A DNA stretch of 64,000 bases from Flavobacteriaceae bacterium (GCA_947488595.1 CANKZI010000004.1:1-64000), one strand, 5' to 3'; counted from the first letter of the stretch, positions 16,395-25,645 are shown. The notes: generated from the sequence alone by a model not told the origin. A program made the numbers and translations.

Positions 16395-17210
16395 TCATAA
16401 ATAATTCCAAAGCAATTCTTTCAAAATAATATAAATTCCCATCGCCAAGATGAACCATCCAAAACTGCGTTTCAATTGGGTGCTATCGATTTTTTTTGCC
16501 AAAGACAATCCGATAAAAATCCCAATGACGGCTGCAGTTACAAACTTCACAAGTAGTTTCCAATCCATGATTTGACCACTTTGCAAATCGCCTGCAAAAC
16601 CTATTAACGATTGAATGGCAACAATAAATAATGAAGTAGCTATAGCGCTTTTTACGGGTGTTTTGGTCAGAATAATCAAACTTGGCACCATTAGAAATCC
16701 TCCTCCGGCACCAACTAATCCTGCAATGATTCCGATTGACAATCCTAGCAGTCCAAGTGTAGAATAATTAAATCTGACAGCGATCAATTCAGTATTTTCT
16801 TTTTGAGGTTGCAGCATCGTGAAAGCAGCAGCAATCATTAATATCGCAAATAAAACAATCAAAGCCAATGATTTTGTGACAATAAAATTGCCAAAAGTTG
16901 TCATGTTTTCAGGAATAGCGGGTACTAAAAATAATCTGGTCAGAAAAACGGAAACGATAGATGGAACTCCAAAAATCAGCACTTTTTGGTAATCGATATT
17001 CTTATCTAAAATATTTTTTACACTGCCAATCATCGATGTTGTACCAACAATAAAAAGCGAATACGCAGTTGCTGTAACTGGTGTAATCGCCATGACATAA
17101 ACCAAAATCGGAATGGTTAAAATGGCACCACCACTTCCCATCAATCCTAATGTAATACCTACAATGACGGCTAGAAAATAGCCCACAAATAAATTCAAAT
17201 CCATGTTCAT
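16395..17210 (-). CDS. TSUP-family permease (TauE/SafE-like)
   Basis: 271-residue inner-membrane protein with about eight membrane segments in two repeated halves. The Gly-rich motifs GLMGSGGAILTIPILV (near the N-terminus) and GLVGAGGGFLMVPSLI (second half) mark the TauE/SafE family, whose members export or import sulfite, thiosulfate, sulfoacetate or other organosulfur anions. The substrate cannot be read from sequence. ATGs at 17210 and 17204 are both possible starts. The stop lies 9 bases from the hutG stop, a tight convergent pair. An imperfect palindrome at 17254-17273 lies about 45 bases upstream. Confidence 0.88.
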   Translation of the reverse strand: MNMDLNLFVGYFLAVIVGITLGLMGSGGAILTIPILVYVMAITPVTATAYSLFIVGTTSMIGSVKNILDKNIDYQKVLIFGVPSIVSVFLTRLFLVPAIPENMTTFGNFIVTKSLALIVLFAILMIAAAFTMLQPQKENTELIAVRFNYSTLGLLGLSIGIIAGLVGAGGGFLMVPSLIILTKTPVKSAIATSLFIVAIQSLIGFAGDLQSGQIMDWKLLVKFVTAAVIGIFIGLSLAKKIDSTQLKRSFGWFILAMGIYIILKELLWNYL

Positions 17211-17253
17211 TTTGTAATGGAAACGATAAAAATAGTGTTTTATAAAATATAAT

Positions 17254-17273
17254 CACTAACAAATTGTTTAGTG
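17254..17273. promoter_or_regulatory. Operator-like inverted repeat upstream of the TSUP gene
   Basis: CACTAACAAA followed by TTGTTTAGTG: 8 of 10 positions are symmetric, 44 bases before the ATG at 17210. It resembles a binding site for a dimeric transcription factor. No regulator gene is adjacent. Confidence 0.4.
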
Positions 17274-17442
17274 TTCAAGTTGCACTATAATATTTGTAGT
17301 TATTAATTGAGCTTATTTATAAAACAAGAATGCGGTTTTTTGATAAGAAAAATATTTATCACTACAACAAAAGTACAACAGTCAAAAAACCACTTAATTG
17401 AGCACAAAAGAGAAGTGATTTGAAAGCGAATTATCTTTAAAA

Positions 17443-19419
17443 TTAATAAAGCAATAATTCTTTCAACGTTGTTTCAAATCTTGCTTTTGGCAAATATTGG
17501 TCTTCCAAAGCTTTTGTAAACGGAATTGGACTGTCTAAACTCGCCACACGTTTTACTGGAGCATCCAAAAATTCGAAGCAATTTTCCATGATCAAAGCTG
17601 AAATATCACTAGCAACTCCGCCAAACATTGAATCTTCTTGATAGATTATGACTTTACCAGTTTTTTTAACCGAAGTAAAAATTGCTTCCGTATCCAATGG
17701 TTGCAAAGTTCTTAAATCCAATAAATCAGCAGAAATTGTTGGGTTTTCTGTTAAAGTTGCTAATGCCCAATGCACCGCAGCTCCAAAAGCAATAATGGTA
17801 ACTTGATTGCCTTCTTGTAATAGGCTAGCTTTACCGAAAGGCAATGTATAATAATCGGAAGGCACATCTTGATAAACGCTTCGGTACAATTGTTTGTGTT
17901 CAAAAAATAAAACGGGATTTGGATCGTTGATCGCAGTATTTAGCAAACCTTTGGCATCATATGGAAATGCTGGATAAACCACTTTTAGACCGGGTGTTTT
18001 GGTAAACCAAGCTTCATTGGTTTGCGAATGAAAAGGGCCCGCTTGTGTGCCGCCGCCACAAGGCATTCTAACCACTACATCGGCATTTTCGAGCCAACGA
18101 TAATGCGATTTTGCTAATAAATTCACAATTGGATTGAATCCTGTTGAGACGAAATCGGCAAATTGCATTTCGACAATCGCTTTGTAACCATTGATAGACA
18201 AACCCATGCCGGCTGCAACAACAGCACTTTCGCATATTGGTGTATTGATGACACGTTCTTTGCCAAATTGTGCAACAAACCCATCTGTAATTTTGAAAGC
18301 GCCGCCATATTCGGCAATATCTTGCCCCATGATAACCAAGTTGTCATGTCGCTCCATCGATTGTTTTAAACTACTAGAAATGGCGTCAATAAGTCGTATT
18401 TTTTCAGTATTTAAATTCGCGTTAACTGACTCAAAATTATATGGTTTGTAAACATCATTTAACTCTTCTTCGTAAGTCGCAACAATTTCGGGTTCTGCAT
18501 TTGCGAGCACCAAACTTTCCTCTATTTCGGCTTTAATTTCGGCTCTTAAATTTGCGTCAAAATCGTCAGAAAGTATATCGTTTACTTTTAAAAATTGACG
18601 GTAATTGTCAACTGGATCTTTAATTGCCCATAAATCCATTAATTCTTGTGGTACATATTTGGTTCCACTCGCCTCTTCATGTCCGCGCATTCTGAAGGTT
18701 TTGAATTCCAATAAAATAGGTCGCGGATTATTGATCATGGATGCTTTCAATTCGGACAACAAATTGTATACTTCCAATATATTATTACCATCTACAATAT
18801 GACTTTCCATGCCATAACCAACGCCTTTATCTGCCAAGTTTTCGCAACGGTACTGCTCGTTTGTAGGAGTTGAAAGTCCGTAACCGTTGTTTTCAATTAC
18901 GAACAAAACAGGCAATTCCCAAACAGAAGCAATATTTAAAGCTTCGTGAAAATCTCCTTCGGAAGTAGCGCCTTCACCAGTAAAAACAGCTGTTATTTTT
19001 CCGTTTTTACGAAGTTTATTGGCTAATGCGATTCCGTCGGCAACACCCAATTGGGGTCCGAGATGGGATATCATTCCGATAATCTTATACTCTTGCGTAC
19101 CAAAATGAAAAGAGCGGTCGCGGCCTTTGGTAAAACCATTGGCTTTACCTTGCCATTGGGAAAATAGACGGTACAAGGGAATATTTCTGCCCGTAAATAC
19201 ACCTAAGTTGCGGTGCATGGGTAAGATGTATTCGTCTTTGTCGAGAACAGCAGTGACACCAACTGAAATGGCTTCTTGACCGATTCCTGAAAACCATTTG
19301 GAGACTTTTCCTTGACGGATAAGCACCAGCATTTTTTCTTCAATCAACCTTGGTTTTAGGATTCTTTTGTATAAGTCGAGTAGCTTTTCGTCGGTCAGGC
19401 TTTTTCTGTCGAAATTCAT
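17443..19419 (-). CDS. 2-oxoacid dehydrogenase E1 component, fused alpha and beta subunits
   Basis: 658-residue thiamine-diphosphate enzyme. Residues ~1-330 are the alpha subunit ([12 protein letters not shown] near residue 45; the ThDP-binding [17 protein letters not shown] motif) and ~345-658 the beta subunit ([38 protein letters not shown]). This fusion is common in Bacteroidetes, where the protein acts in a branched-chain 2-oxoacid or pyruvate dehydrogenase complex, decarboxylating the substrate and passing the acyl group to lipoyl-E2. E2 and E3 are not adjacent, so which 2-oxoacid it prefers is open. A TAnnTTTG-type box lies at 19442-19449. Confidence 0.9.
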   Translation of the reverse strand: MNFDRKSLTDEKLLDLYKRILKPRLIEEKMLVLIRQGKVSKWFSGIGQEAISVGVTAVLDKDEYILPMHRNLGVFTGRNIPLYRLFSQWQGKANGFTKGRDRSFHFGTQEYKIIGMISHLGPQLGVADGIALANKLRKNGKITAVFTGEGATSEGDFHEALNIASVWELPVLFVIENNGYGLSTPTNEQYRCENLADKGVGYGMESHIVDGNNILEVYNLLSELKASMINNPRPILLEFKTFRMRGHEEASGTKYVPQELMDLWAIKDPVDNYRQFLKVNDILSDDFDANLRAEIKAEIEESLVLANAEPEIVATYEEELNDVYKPYNFESVNANLNTEKIRLIDAISSSLKQSMERHDNLVIMGQDIAEYGGAFKITDGFVAQFGKERVINTPICESAVVAAGMGLSINGYKAIVEMQFADFVSTGFNPIVNLLAKSHYRWLENADVVVRMPCGGGTQAGPFHSQTNEAWFTKTPGLKVVYPAFPYDAKGLLNTAINDPNPVLFFEHKQLYRSVYQDVPSDYYTLPFGKASLLQEGNQVTIIAFGAAVHWALATLTENPTISADLLDLRTLQPLDTEAIFTSVKKTGKVIIYQEDSMFGGVASDISALIMENCFEFLDAPVKRVASLDSPIPFTKALEDQYLPKARFETTLKELLLY

Positions 19420-19441
19420 TTTGTTTTTCTTAGTTGTGTTG

Positions 19442-19449
19442 CAAAAATA
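19442..19449 (-). promoter_or_regulatory. -7 element for the E1 dehydrogenase gene
   Basis: The minus strand reads TATTTTTG, 23 bases before the ATG at 19419. No -33 box was identified. Confidence 0.45.
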
Positions 19450-19551
19450 TAAAAAAAGGAATGTTTGATGATTTCTTTTTGCGAATTTATTTATCTTATT
19501 TCAATTTAAACGAAGATTTGATAATTATGGACAAAATGTTGGTTAAAAAGC

Positions 19552-19639
19552 GACTGCCCTAGCCCAGATTGCAATGATAATCCTTTGATGGCGGTTTTCG
19601 CCATTCAAAGATTGTAATGGAAAGCTGGAAAAAGCTTCA
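19552..19639 (+). repeat. Interspersed hairpin repeat, copy B
   Basis: It starts GACTGCCCTAGCCCAGATTG, with the same first 13 bases as copy A, then AATCC, a compact inner stem (19583-19593 with 19599-19610, one bulged A, TTTT loop), then AAAGATTG, GGAAAGC and AGCTTC. It lies in the divergent gap between the E1 dehydrogenase and the 2OG oxygenase genes, clear of both promoters. Confidence 0.8.
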
Positions 19640-19673
19640 AGAAAAAATGCGGATTGTTGATAACTTTTAAAAA

Positions 19674-19701
19674 TTGGAAATGAAAATTATCTTTACATTT
19701 G
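19674..19701 (+). promoter_or_regulatory. Promoter of the 2OG-Fe(II) oxygenase gene
   Basis: TTG (19674-19676), a 17-base spacer and TACATTTG (19694-19701) match the Bacteroidetes consensus. The ATG follows 49 bases later. Confidence 0.6.
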
Positions 19702-19750
19702 TTTTATAAAGGATTTTTCCTTTTAAAGTTATTAACAAAATATTTTAGAG

Positions 19751-20701
19751 ATGCAGAACATTCCAAGTGTTGACTTGCGTGATTTCCTTTCGGATGACCC
19801 GAAACGTAAACAAAAATTTGTAAATGAAATCGGAAAAGCTTTTGAAGATATTGGATTTGTGGCCTTAAAAGGTCATTTTTTGGATGAGCAACTGGTGGTT
19901 GAATTGTACGGTGAAATTAAGAATTTCTTTGCGTTGCCATTGGAAACCAAATACAGTTATGAAATTCCGGGGATTGGTGGTCAACGTGGTTATGTTTCTT
20001 TTGGAAAAGAACATGCCAAAGGCAAAAAAGAGGGTGATTTGAAGGAGTTTTGGCATTTTGGGCAATATGTAGACAAAGGCTCCAAATACGCAGCTGAGTA
20101 TCCTGATAATGTTAATGTTAAAGAGTTGCCAAAGTTCAATACCGCTGGAAAACAAGCCTATCAAATGTTGGAGAAAACAGGTATTTATGTGCTTCGAGCT
20201 TTGGCATTACATTTGGGATTGGACGAGTTTTATTTTGATCAATATGGATATGAAGGGAATTCAATATTGCGTCCGATTCACTATCCACCAATTACGGCTG
20301 AACCAGAAAATGCAATTCGCGCTGCGGCGCATGGCGATATTAATTTGATTACGCTTTTGATGGGTGCGCAAGGCAAAGGTTTACAGGTTCAAAATCACGA
20401 TGGAGAATGGATTGACGCTATAGCAGAACCTGATGAATTGGTAATAAATGTTGGCGATATGTTGTCACGTCATACGAACAATAAGCTGAAGTCCACAATC
20501 CATCAAGTAGTCAATCCACCTCGAGAATTGTGGGGCACTTCGAGGTATTCGATTCCGTTTTTCATGCATCCAGTGAGCGATATGCGTTTGGATGTTCTAA
20601 AAAATTGTATTGATGCTGAAAATCCTAAAAAATATGAGGACATTTCGGCAGGTGAATTTTTGTATGAAAGGTTGGTCGATTTGGGATTGATTAAGAAATA
20701 A
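19751..20701 (+). CDS. 2-oxoglutarate/Fe(II)-dependent dioxygenase, isopenicillin N synthase-like
   Basis: 316-residue cytoplasmic dioxygenase with the N-terminal DIOX_N segment (IPSVDLRDFLSDDPKR) and the double-stranded beta-helix core. The iron ligands appear as H194 and D196 (AAHGDINLITLL) and H251 (STIHQV). The 2OG-binding RxS pair is R265/S267 in SRYSIPFF. The family includes enzymes that hydroxylate or cyclise small molecules; in bacteria without antibiotic clusters the substrate is usually unknown, as here. It is transcribed alone, with its own promoter (19674-19701) and terminator (20719-20752). Confidence 0.9.
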   Translation: MQNIPSVDLRDFLSDDPKRKQKFVNEIGKAFEDIGFVALKGHFLDEQLVVELYGEIKNFFALPLETKYSYEIPGIGGQRGYVSFGKEHAKGKKEGDLKEFWHFGQYVDKGSKYAAEYPDNVNVKELPKFNTAGKQAYQMLEKTGIYVLRALALHLGLDEFYFDQYGYEGNSILRPIHYPPITAEPENAIRAAAHGDINLITLLMGAQGKGLQVQNHDGEWIDAIAEPDELVINVGDMLSRHTNNKLKSTIHQVVNPPRELWGTSRYSIPFFMHPVSDMRLDVLKNCIDAENPKKYEDISAGEFLYERLVDLGLIKK

Positions 20702-20718
20702 TTTAATAACATTCAGTT

Positions 20719-20752
20719 AAAAAAGACATTGAGTTCGCTTGATGTCTTTTTG
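20719..20752 (+). terminator. Terminator after the 2OG oxygenase gene
   Basis: AAAAAGACAT and ATGTCTTTTT form a 10-bp stem with a 12-base loop, followed by further T bases. Confidence 0.8.
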
Positions 20753-20911
20753 ATTTTGTGTGTATCAATAAATTGATATTGAAAAACACAATAGATATTA
20801 AGAATAATAGCTTTTTTGAGTTCCTGTTTTTAAATTTAAAAATTTAATTGACTCAAGCATAAAAACTTTTCTGTTTTACCTTAGCATTTTAAAAAATAAT
20901 CTTCGAAAAAT

Positions 20912-21241
20912 ATGGACTTACAAGACCAACTAAAAAACCTTTTTCCCAATCATGAAACGCTTCCGCAAGACGAAGAGCAAGAAATCCAACATGAATTGTA
21001 TATTCAAAAGGATCCTTTAATTTGCAAATACGAAAAGCGAAAAGGAAAAGCAACCACGATTATCGAAGGTTATGAAGGTACGGATGAAGATTTTAAAATA
21101 CTAGCCAAAGCCATTAAAACAAAATTAAGCGTTGGCGGTACATTCAAAGAAAATTCCATTATTATCCAAGGGGATTATCGAGACAAAATAATGCTTTTTT
21201 TAAAAGAAAAAGGTTTTAAAGTAAAACGGGTTGGCGGATAA
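20912..21241 (+). CDS. SUI1/eIF1-like translation factor
   Basis: 109-residue protein of the SUI1/YciH family, related to eukaryotic initiation factor 1. The core begins with RKGKATTIIEGYEG (about residues 43-56) and continues through KLSVGGTFKENSIIIQGD to KVKRVGG, matching the family's basic, RNA-binding alpha/beta fold. Residues 1-40 are an acidic, likely flexible extension. Bacterial homologues are thought to influence start-site selection or stress translation, but they are not essential where tested. Its neighbours offer no functional hint. Confidence 0.85.
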   Translation: MDLQDQLKNLFPNHETLPQDEEQEIQHELYIQKDPLICKYEKRKGKATTIIEGYEGTDEDFKILAKAIKTKLSVGGTFKENSIIIQGDYRDKIMLFLKEKGFKVKRVGG

Positions 21242-21313
21242 TTTAGTGGACGTTTTGTGAAATTGTACATTTAATATTCAAATTTAAACCATAAAAAAAT
21301 CAAATAATATAAA

Positions 21314-22189
21314 ATGATTGCATCATCAGAATTAATACTAAACCCAGACGGAAGTGTGTACCACCTTAATCTAAAACCGCAACATATTGCGCACAACATC
21401 ATTTTTGTAGGAGATCAAAATAGGGTTGAAAAAATAACGCAAAGTTTTGACAGCATTGAATATACTACGCAAAAAAGAGAATTTAAAACCCAAACCGGGA
21501 CTTACAAAGGCAAAAGAATTACCGTAATTTCTACTGGAATTGGACCCGATAACATTGATATCGTCATGAACGAATTGGATGCTTTGGTCAATATTGATTT
21601 AAAAACCAGATTGCCAAAAGAGTCAATGACTGCGCTCAATATTATCCGCATTGGCACATCAGGTGCTTTGCAAGCCGATATTCCTTGCGATAGCTTTGTG
21701 ATGTCAAAATTCGGATTGGGCTTAGACAACATGCTCCGCTCCTATTTGATTGATAAAGTGTCAAATTTAGATATCGAAGCCGCGTTTATAAAACACACTG
21801 CGTGGGATTTGCGAAAGGGAAAACCATATGCGATTGCTTGCTCGGAAAAGCTTGAGAAAATTTTAGAAAGCGATAAAATGCACAAAGGAATTACAGCTAC
21901 AGCAGGCGGATTTTATGGGCCACAAGGTCGGATTTTACGTTTGCAGATTCAAGATGCAAAATTGAATAGTAAGATGGATAATTTTGAATTTGAAAATCAA
22001 AAAATAACCAATCTTGAGATGGAAACCGCGGCTATTTATGGACTTTCGGCACTTTTAGGACATCAAGCAATTTCGTTAAATGCAATTATTGCCAATCGGG
22101 CTTTGGGTACTTTTAGCAAAGATCCATACAAAGCAGTCGACGAATTGATTGTTTACACTTTAGAAAAATTGACGCAATTAGACAACTAG
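21314..22189 (+). CDS. Nucleoside phosphorylase (uridine phosphorylase-like)
   Basis: 291-residue PNP/UDP phosphorylase-family enzyme that splits a nucleoside with phosphate into base and ribose-1-phosphate for salvage. Visible family features: IFVGDQNRVEKI (phosphate-binding region), GTYKGKRITVISTGIGPDNI, the IRIGTSGAL motif and EMETAAIYGLSALLG near the C-terminus, which carries the ribose-binding Glu-Met-Glu. The proteins closest to this pattern are usually annotated as uridine phosphorylase; purine specificity is not excluded. Confidence 0.88.
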   Translation: MIASSELILNPDGSVYHLNLKPQHIAHNIIFVGDQNRVEKITQSFDSIEYTTQKREFKTQTGTYKGKRITVISTGIGPDNIDIVMNELDALVNIDLKTRLPKESMTALNIIRIGTSGALQADIPCDSFVMSKFGLGLDNMLRSYLIDKVSNLDIEAAFIKHTAWDLRKGKPYAIACSEKLEKILESDKMHKGITATAGGFYGPQGRILRLQIQDAKLNSKMDNFEFENQKITNLEMETAAIYGLSALLGHQAISLNAIIANRALGTFSKDPYKAVDELIVYTLEKLTQLDN

Positions 22190-22231
22190 ATTTTTTATCT
22201 CAAAAAGGATAATTTATCGTATTTAGAAATT

Positions 22232-22309
22232 ATGACTATAATTTTAGAAACCGAAAGATTGATTTTTGCTACCGAAGCATCAATTGGGTTGTTGGATTAT
22301 GGTTTTTAA
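22232..22309 (+). pseudogene. Possible N-terminal remnant of a GNAT acetyltransferase gene
   Basis: A 25-codon frame begins MTIILETERLIF, resembling the characteristic first strand of GNAT N-acetyltransferases (ETERLIL). It stops after LLDYGF. A second 25-codon frame follows at 22386-22463 (starts MQFKKEFLTTEQEPW), which may or may not belong to it. The rest of this 350-base gap (22190-22539) has no open frame, so I read it as a decayed gene. The similarity is short and could be chance. Confidence 0.3.
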
Positions 22310-22512
22310 GCCATGAAAGTTGATGTAATAAATATTTATATATGCGCAAATTTACACGTCAGATCATGTTTAACAATAAATCGGAATGCAATTCAAAAAG
22401 GAATTTTTAACTACTGAACAAGAACCTTGGAATTGGTTTGCTGAACCAGATGACACTCATTAGTAAATATCCTAATTTATTCAATTCACGCCATTCTAAA
22501 AAATATTACAAC

Positions 22513-22520
22513 TACCTTTG
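22513..22520 (+). promoter_or_regulatory. -7 element for the SDR gene
   Basis: TACCTTTG fits TAnnTTTG, 19 bases before the ATG at 22540. No -33 TTG is seen at the right distance. Confidence 0.4.
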
Positions 22521-22539
22521 GCTCTTATAACAATCGATA

Positions 22540-23664
22540 ATGAAAATTATTCTTACTGGTGCAACTGGCGTTTTGGGTTCTCATATAATGTATGAAATAT
22601 TAGAACATTTCATCACCCAAAAAATCGACGGAAAACTATTTTTAATAACGCGAAATAAAGGAAAAAGTTCTGCTCAAAACCGAATTAACGAATTGCTATC
22701 AAGCACTTATACTCCTAAAATATTAAAAGACAAAGGGCTTAAAGTGCTTCATAATTATTTAGAAATTATCTCTACTGATTTATCTGATATTACAACTTCT
22801 TTTTCTGATAAAATTAAAGATACCTATTTTATTCATTCGGCCGGTTATGTCAATTTGTCAACTGATGAAGACCAAAAACAAAAAATTTTTGATGAGAATG
22901 CCCAAATTACCAAAGCCATTTTCAGTACTTTTCATCCATTTATAAAAAAATTTATCTACATCAGCACCGCTTTTTCTTCAGGTGTAAGAACCGGATTAAT
23001 TGATAATGATTTTCATAATTTAGATTTTGAGCCTGAACATCGCAATGCCTATGAAGATGCCAAGTTCCATTCGGAAAATTTTGTCATTCAACAATGCAAA
23101 ACACTAGATTTACCCTTTCAAATATTGCGTCCCAGTGTAATTGGCGGAAAAATGTTGGGAACCGAAAGCAATTATTTTATACCGAAGTTTATGGTTTTTT
23201 ATCTTTTGGCAAAGTTTTTCCATTTCATAGCACAACGCAAAAATGAACAACAAAATATACGTTTTGTCATTAATGAAACAACAGGATTGAATATCATTCC
23301 GGTTGATTATGTTGCCAAAATCATTGTCAATACCTTTCAAAGAGACGATATCCAACAGTTAAATATTGTCAATGACAAAAGTTTTAACATCGTCAAAGGA
23401 TTAGAATTAATAATGAAGGAAGTGGGTTATAACAATTTTAGTTTTGTTCAGCATTCCCTTGATTTTAAATACAAAAATAGCATCGAAAAGATGTATTATG
23501 AAAGTATTGGAAAACACTTGGAACCTTATTTAACAACCCCTGAAAGTGAATATGACACTACTTTACTGAACGCTATTCTCGAAATTCCGAAACTCGATAA
23601 TGAAGCTTTTACAAACATGATTCGTTATGCAAAATTGCACGATTTTAAAGATATTAATGTTTAA
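22540..23664 (+). CDS. Thioester-reductase-like NAD(P)-dependent SDR protein
   Basis: 374-residue extended short-chain dehydrogenase of the NAD-binding-4/thioester reductase type. The Rossmann dinucleotide site is TGATGVLG (residues 6-13). The catalytic pair is Y171 and K175 in YEDAK, with a serine-rich strand (YISTAFSSG) before it. Such proteins reduce acyl thioesters to aldehydes or alcohols, or act as epimerases; without a carrier domain or partner synthetase the substrate cannot be told. It heads a tightly spaced trio with the substrate-binding-like (26 bases later) and transglutaminase-like genes. Confidence 0.8.
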   Translation: MKIILTGATGVLGSHIMYEILEHFITQKIDGKLFLITRNKGKSSAQNRINELLSSTYTPKILKDKGLKVLHNYLEIISTDLSDITTSFSDKIKDTYFIHSAGYVNLSTDEDQKQKIFDENAQITKAIFSTFHPFIKKFIYISTAFSSGVRTGLIDNDFHNLDFEPEHRNAYEDAKFHSENFVIQQCKTLDLPFQILRPSVIGGKMLGTESNYFIPKFMVFYLLAKFFHFIAQRKNEQQNIRFVINETTGLNIIPVDYVAKIIVNTFQRDDIQQLNIVNDKSFNIVKGLELIMKEVGYNNFSFVQHSLDFKYKNSIEKMYYESIGKHLEPYLTTPESEYDTTLLNAILEIPKLDNEAFTNMIRYAKLHDFKDINV

Positions 23665-23690
23665 TTTGGCATTGCTCAAATCAAATTACT

Positions 23691-24539
23691 ATGAAAACAA
23701 TAAAAATTGCTGGTGTTCCAGAACATTTTAATTTGCCTTGGCATTTGGCTATACAAAATAATGCATTCAATAATGCCGGAATTGATTTAAAATGGACCGA
23801 CGTACCCGAAGGTACTGGCAAAATGTGCGAAATGCTTCGCGACGGCACAACCGATATGGCCGTGATTTTGACCGAAGGCATTATCAAAGATATTGTTGCG
23901 GGAAATTCATCAAAGATTGTCCAAATTTATGTTGAATCACCTTTAATTTGGGGGATTCACGTCGCAGCAAACTCAAAATACCAGACTGTTCAAGATTTAC
24001 AAAATACCAAAATTGCCATTTCGCGTTTGGGCTCTGGATCGCAATTGATGGCTTATGTAAACGCTGACAATCAAGGCTGGACAACCGACAATTTGACCTT
24101 TGAAATTGTCAACAATATTGATGGTGCAGTTGCCGCTTTGACCAACAAATCAGCCGATTATTTCATGTGGGAGCGTTTCATGACAAAGCCTTTGGTCGAC
24201 GCTGGCATTTTTCGAAAAATTGCCGATTGCCCAACACCATGGCCCTGTTTTGTAATTGCAGTCCGCAACGAAATTATTGAAAGCGATGCATCACCAATTA
24301 CAACTATTTTGGAAATCATCAATGCAACTACAAGCACTTTTAAAAATACCGACAATATCGAAAGTATTTTGGCTCAAAAGTACAATCTAAAACAAACCGA
24401 TACCAATGAATGGTTAGCACTTACCCAATGGTCACAAAGCCAATTGTCCGAAGAAACGTTAAACAAAATTCAAAATCAACTGTTTGACATCGGAATTATT
24501 GATAAAAAAGGTATTTTTGCTAGTATGATTGCAGGCTGA
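23691..24539 (+). CDS. Substrate-binding-like protein (NMT1/SsuA type II fold) without signal peptide
   Basis: 282-residue protein resembling periplasmic solute-binding proteins of nitrate/sulfonate/taurine ABC systems. It opens MKTIKIAGVPEHFNLPWH, then has GTGKMCEMLRDGTTDMAVIL and a DLQNTKIAISRLGSGSQLMA hinge-like motif. Oddly, it starts directly with the first beta strand: no signal peptide or lipobox precedes it, and no ABC permease or ATPase is adjacent. It may therefore be a cytoplasmic member of the fold, binding a small molecule or working as an enzyme like MqnA-type proteins. It is probably cotranscribed with the SDR gene upstream and the transglutaminase-like gene downstream. Confidence 0.75.
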   Translation: MKTIKIAGVPEHFNLPWHLAIQNNAFNNAGIDLKWTDVPEGTGKMCEMLRDGTTDMAVILTEGIIKDIVAGNSSKIVQIYVESPLIWGIHVAANSKYQTVQDLQNTKIAISRLGSGSQLMAYVNADNQGWTTDNLTFEIVNNIDGAVAALTNKSADYFMWERFMTKPLVDAGIFRKIADCPTPWPCFVIAVRNEIIESDASPITTILEIINATTSTFKNTDNIESILAQKYNLKQTDTNEWLALTQWSQSQLSEETLNKIQNQLFDIGIIDKKGIFASMIAG

Positions 24540-24559
24540 TATTTGCCGCATGAAACAAA

Positions 24560-25492
24560 ATGACAAACCTAAACAATAGCAGATTTCATCAAATAAAAAG
24601 CAAACTTCAGGTAAAAAAACCTTGGGATAATGTGATTATTTCGGTCTTAAATGTCTTGATTGCTATTCCTATTTTTATCATCACTCACCAAAATACCGTC
24701 GATCCAAATTGGTATTTTCATACTGATAGAATACTACTTTTTTTGCTTATTGTAACCATAATTCATCTAATTTTAAGCGCTTTACGAACCATCATTATCG
24801 TTTGCATTTTTTTGTACTTGATTGCCTTGGTTTACGGAAGTATATTTGGGAATTACGGATTTTCAGCAGTTGCCGAAGACTACCGATCCATGATGTACAC
24901 CATGGCAGATGACCCCAATCCGCAAGATGTAATTATTGCAAAATTGTTGCCTTTCCCAAACAAATCAAAGATTCTAAATGCAGTGGATTATGACAATTCA
25001 AAGGTTCGGAATTTTGCGCTTTTGGCCACAACCAAACATTTTAAGGACCTCAAAGGCTACTACAAATACCGCACAACTGTGCAATGTTTTGCCGTTTTTA
25101 AAGAAATAAAAGACCGTTGGAATTATGTCAACGATCCAAAAGGTCGCGAATATATTGCCAATGCAAGCGAATCTTTACAGCATTTTTCTGGCGATTGCGA
25201 CGATCACGCCATACTAATGGCGGCTTGCGTGCGTGCCATAGGCGGCACACCACGTTTGATTCACACCGGAGATCACATTTACCCCGAAATGTTGATTGGC
25301 AACAAAAGCGATTTTGAAGCCATCAATTATCTCATCAAAGAAGTGCTTTTTGTGTCCGAAAGCAAAAACAAAGTCCTGCATTATCACATCGATGAACGCG
25401 CTCAAATCTGGCTGAACCTCGATTATACGGCGCGCTATCCAGGCGGCCCATTCCTATCCGAAGAAATTCTAGGTGCTTTAACGCTCAATTGA
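24560..25492 (+). CDS. Transglutaminase-like membrane protein
   Basis: 310 residues. Two or three N-terminal membrane helices (about 25-42, 57-75 and 77-96) are followed by a transglutaminase-like cysteine-protease fold. The probable nucleophile is C213 in FSGDCDDHAILMAA, with H239 in TGDHIYPE and an aspartate in LDYTARYPGG completing a triad-like set. Membrane-bound proteins of this type are thought to process peptides or crosslink envelope proteins; the activity here is unproven. It starts 20 bases after the substrate-binding-like gene and ends facing hairpin repeat copy C. Confidence 0.8.
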   Translation: MTNLNNSRFHQIKSKLQVKKPWDNVIISVLNVLIAIPIFIITHQNTVDPNWYFHTDRILLFLLIVTIIHLILSALRTIIIVCIFLYLIALVYGSIFGNYGFSAVAEDYRSMMYTMADDPNPQDVIIAKLLPFPNKSKILNAVDYDNSKVRNFALLATTKHFKDLKGYYKYRTTVQCFAVFKEIKDRWNYVNDPKGREYIANASESLQHFSGDCDDHAILMAACVRAIGGTPRLIHTGDHIYPEMLIGNKSDFEAINYLIKEVLFVSESKNKVLHYHIDERAQIWLNLDYTARYPGGPFLSEEILGALTLN

Positions 25493-25520
25493 TTTTTGAA
25501 GCACCAACTTCATTTTTCAT

Positions 25521-25604
25521 AGCTGCAGCCGTCCCGCTTTCCGCTACAATCTTTTTGTTTTTAAAAGCAAAAACAAAAAGGATTTCTGCTTCAATCGGGG
25601 CTAA
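25521..25604 (-). repeat. Interspersed hairpin repeat, copy C
   Basis: Read on the minus strand: GATTAGCCCCGATTGAAGC, AGAAATCC, then a perfect 12-bp inner stem (25551-25562 with 25569-25580) and a right arm AAAGATTGTAGCGGAAAGC ending GGGACGGCTGC. This is the best-formed copy and fills the convergent gap between the transglutaminase-like gene and ung, where it could also terminate transcription in both directions. Confidence 0.85.
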
Positions 25605-25645
25605 TCAATAACTTCTTAATTACAAAAGAACATTAAAAAAAACAA

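Noticed and set aside
17443..19419. E1 alpha/beta fusion as a novel gene fusion
   Set aside because: The fused form is a known and common arrangement in Bacteroidetes.
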